Source: Bacillota bacterium | Lineage (GTDB): Bacteria; Bacillota; Bacilli; Bacillales; Cytobacillaceae | Reading direction: 5' to 3' | Assembly (NCBI GenBank): GCA_030705745.1 | Contig: JAUZPT010000209.1 | Location: 1 to 5,645, forward strand | DNA: 5,645 nucleotides | In this document: positions 4,755 through 5,645 of the stretch, one piece after another | Numbering within the stretch: the stretch's first letter is position 1 | Layout: every line of letters starts with the position of its first letter | Position numbers and translations under genes: made by a program | The notes under the pieces: generated by a model | The model's input: the letters and a program-made list of their open reading frames with translations, nothing else | The model's database searches: none | What the model was told of the DNA's origin: nothing

Positions 4755-5476
4755 ATGACTATGAATTGAAGGTATTTGAAGAAGTGGAAATATGGAAAGT
4801 GAAGATTACCAAACGCTCGGGTCTTGTAAATCGGTTGTCGAAAAAAGCGCAGTTGAAAATGAATGGATTAATACCAGAAAAGGTTCATAACGCGGTGACG
4901 GAGAGCATTAAGGCGATGGTAAAGGCAACTCTCTTTGGTGCACAAATCACGGCAAACAAAAAACATGCCTCGGGATTAACTCTGTCTGAAAGGGATGTTC
5001 TTGCAAGGCGAAAAGCCGATTTTTATAAAAAAACGGCGATTATTGAGGGAGCAGGTACCGGAGCAGGGGGCTTTCTTGTTGGAATGGCAGATTTCCCGTT
5101 GCTTTTATCCATCAAAATTAAAGCATTATTCGAAATTGCGACGATTTACGGTTATGACACTAATGATTACAGCGAGCGGATGTTTATTCTGCATGTCTTC
5201 ATGCTTGCGTTCTCAAGCGATGAAACACGGATTCAAACTTTAAAGACCATCGAAAACTGGGAACATAAAAAGGACAAGCTAGTGGAAATGGATTGGCGCA
5301 AATTTCAGCAGGAATACCGGGATTATATTGATTTAGCAAAGATACTGCAGATGGTTCCAGCAATTGGCGCGGTGGTTGGGGCATATGCGAACCGCAACTT
5401 GTTGAAGCATCTCGGAGATACGGCGATCAATGCGTATCGTCTTCGCTGGTTGGAAGACATGAATGCGTTGATATAA
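4751..5476 (+). CDS. ecsC: EcsC family protein
   Basis: This 241-residue protein of the EcsC family is of unknown molecular role and is the usual third gene of ecs operons. A charged, Lys-rich N-terminal half (to about residue 95) leads to a glycine-rich amphipathic core, EGAGTGAGGFLVGMADFPLL (98-117). A second hydrophobic stretch follows (FILHVFMLAFSS, about 144-155), then a C-terminal Gly/Ala/Val segment (MVPAIGAVVGAYANRN). This suggests membrane association rather than clear spanning helices. The ATG overlaps the ecsB stop as ATGA, so translation is probably coupled. SD-like GAGG and GGGTGA lie upstream, neither at ideal spacing. In B. subtilis, loss of ecsC has much milder effects than loss of ecsA or ecsB, as far as I recall. 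Confidence 0.93.
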   Translation: MNDYELKVFEEVEIWKVKITKRSGLVNRLSKKAQLKMNGLIPEKVHNAVTESIKAMVKATLFGAQITANKKHASGLTLSERDVLARRKADFYKKTAIIEGAGTGAGGFLVGMADFPLLLSIKIKALFEIATIYGYDTNDYSERMFILHVFMLAFSSDETRIQTLKTIENWEHKKDKLVEMDWRKFQQEYRDYIDLAKILQMVPAIGAVVGAYANRNLLKHLGDTAINAYRLRWLEDMNALI

Positions 5477-5489
5477 TTCAACAAAGAAA

Positions 5490-5546
5490 GAGCATGCATA
5501 ACGCATGCTCAGGCTGTCGAAAAACATTCGACAGCCTTTTATTTTC
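5490..5546 (+). terminator. ecs operon terminator, two consecutive hairpins
   Basis: The first hairpin is GAGCATGC (5490-5497) with GCATGCTC (5503-5510), and no T-run follows it. One nucleotide later GGCTGTCGAA (5512-5521) pairs with TTCGACAGCC (5527-5536), followed by TTTTATTTTC. The second is a textbook intrinsic terminator. The first may protect the RNA 3' end or be a bidirectional remnant. Confidence 0.92.
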
Positions 5547-5571
5547 TTTATCGAATCACCGCGTTATTAGG

Positions 5572-5588
5572 TTCTAATATTATTAGAA
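5572..5588. promoter_or_regulatory. Perfect 17-bp palindrome, operator candidate
   Basis: TTCTAATA-T-TATTAGAA is a perfect 8-1-8 inverted repeat. It is flanked by AGG (5569-5571) and CCT (5593-5595), which extend the symmetry with a 4-nt offset. It does not match Fur, PerR or Zur box sequences. It lies after the ecs terminator, so it would belong to a gene beyond the right edge. Confidence 0.4.
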
Positions 5589-5609
5589 ATTACCTCATTA
5601 AAAAGGTCT

Positions 5610-5645
5610 GTTGATTTGCGCTCCAGGCGCTTCGCTTTCCGCGGG
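5610..5645. repeat. Start of a Bacillaceae GC-rich interspersed repeat (cut by window)
   Basis: From about GTTGATTTGCGCTCCAGG onward (GCTCCAGGCGCTTCGCTTTC, then CGCGGG) the base composition jumps to GC-rich. The motif resembles a family of long palindromic intergenic repeats that I recall in several Bacillus genomes. The element runs off the right edge, so neither its length nor its inner symmetry can be seen. Confidence 0.6.

Overview
The window looks like the chromosome of a low-GC Gram-positive spore-former of the Bacillaceae. The gene set (YhaH-like protein, TrpP, Hit, EcsA-EcsB-EcsC) is close to the Bacillus subtilis hpr-yhaH-trpP-serC-hit-ecsABC neighbourhood. Shine-Dalgarno (SD) sites, intrinsic terminators and SigA-type extended -10 elements are all of Bacillus type. 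The right edge runs into a GC-rich interspersed sequence of a kind I associate with Bacillaceae intergenic regions.

Layout from left to right. Positions 1-39 hold an intrinsic terminator. Positions 46-158 are non-coding but rich in hairpins and may be a structured RNA. yhaH (549-181, minus) follows, then a gap of about 270 bp with its promoter. A small plus-strand ORF for a two-helix membrane protein (823-1011) comes next. It converges on trpP (1583-1050, minus) across a hairpin terminator. The trpP leader carries an evenly spaced run of GAG/UAG triplets over the SD, as expected of a TRAP site. hit (minus, start at 2152 or 2161) has its own extended -10 promoter.

The hit-ecsA gap (2162-2806) is unusually long. 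It holds a minus-strand terminator with no evident gene feeding it, and two copies of a 72-76 bp repeat with conserved ends plus one isolated end box. This is the least explained part of the window. ecsA, ecsB and ecsC (2807-5476, plus) form a tightly overlapping operon that ends in a double hairpin terminator. Beyond it are a perfect 17-bp palindrome and the start of the interspersed repeat.

Functionally, ecsAB encodes an ABC transporter linked in B. subtilis to protein secretion, competence and intramembrane proteolysis, and ecsC is its usual partner. TrpP imports tryptophan and appears to be shut off at translation when tryptophan-bound TRAP is present. Hit is a housekeeping nucleotide hydrolase. 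No complete new system is evident. The best candidates for undescribed biology are the repeat-bearing hit-ecsA gap and the hairpin cluster left of yhaH.
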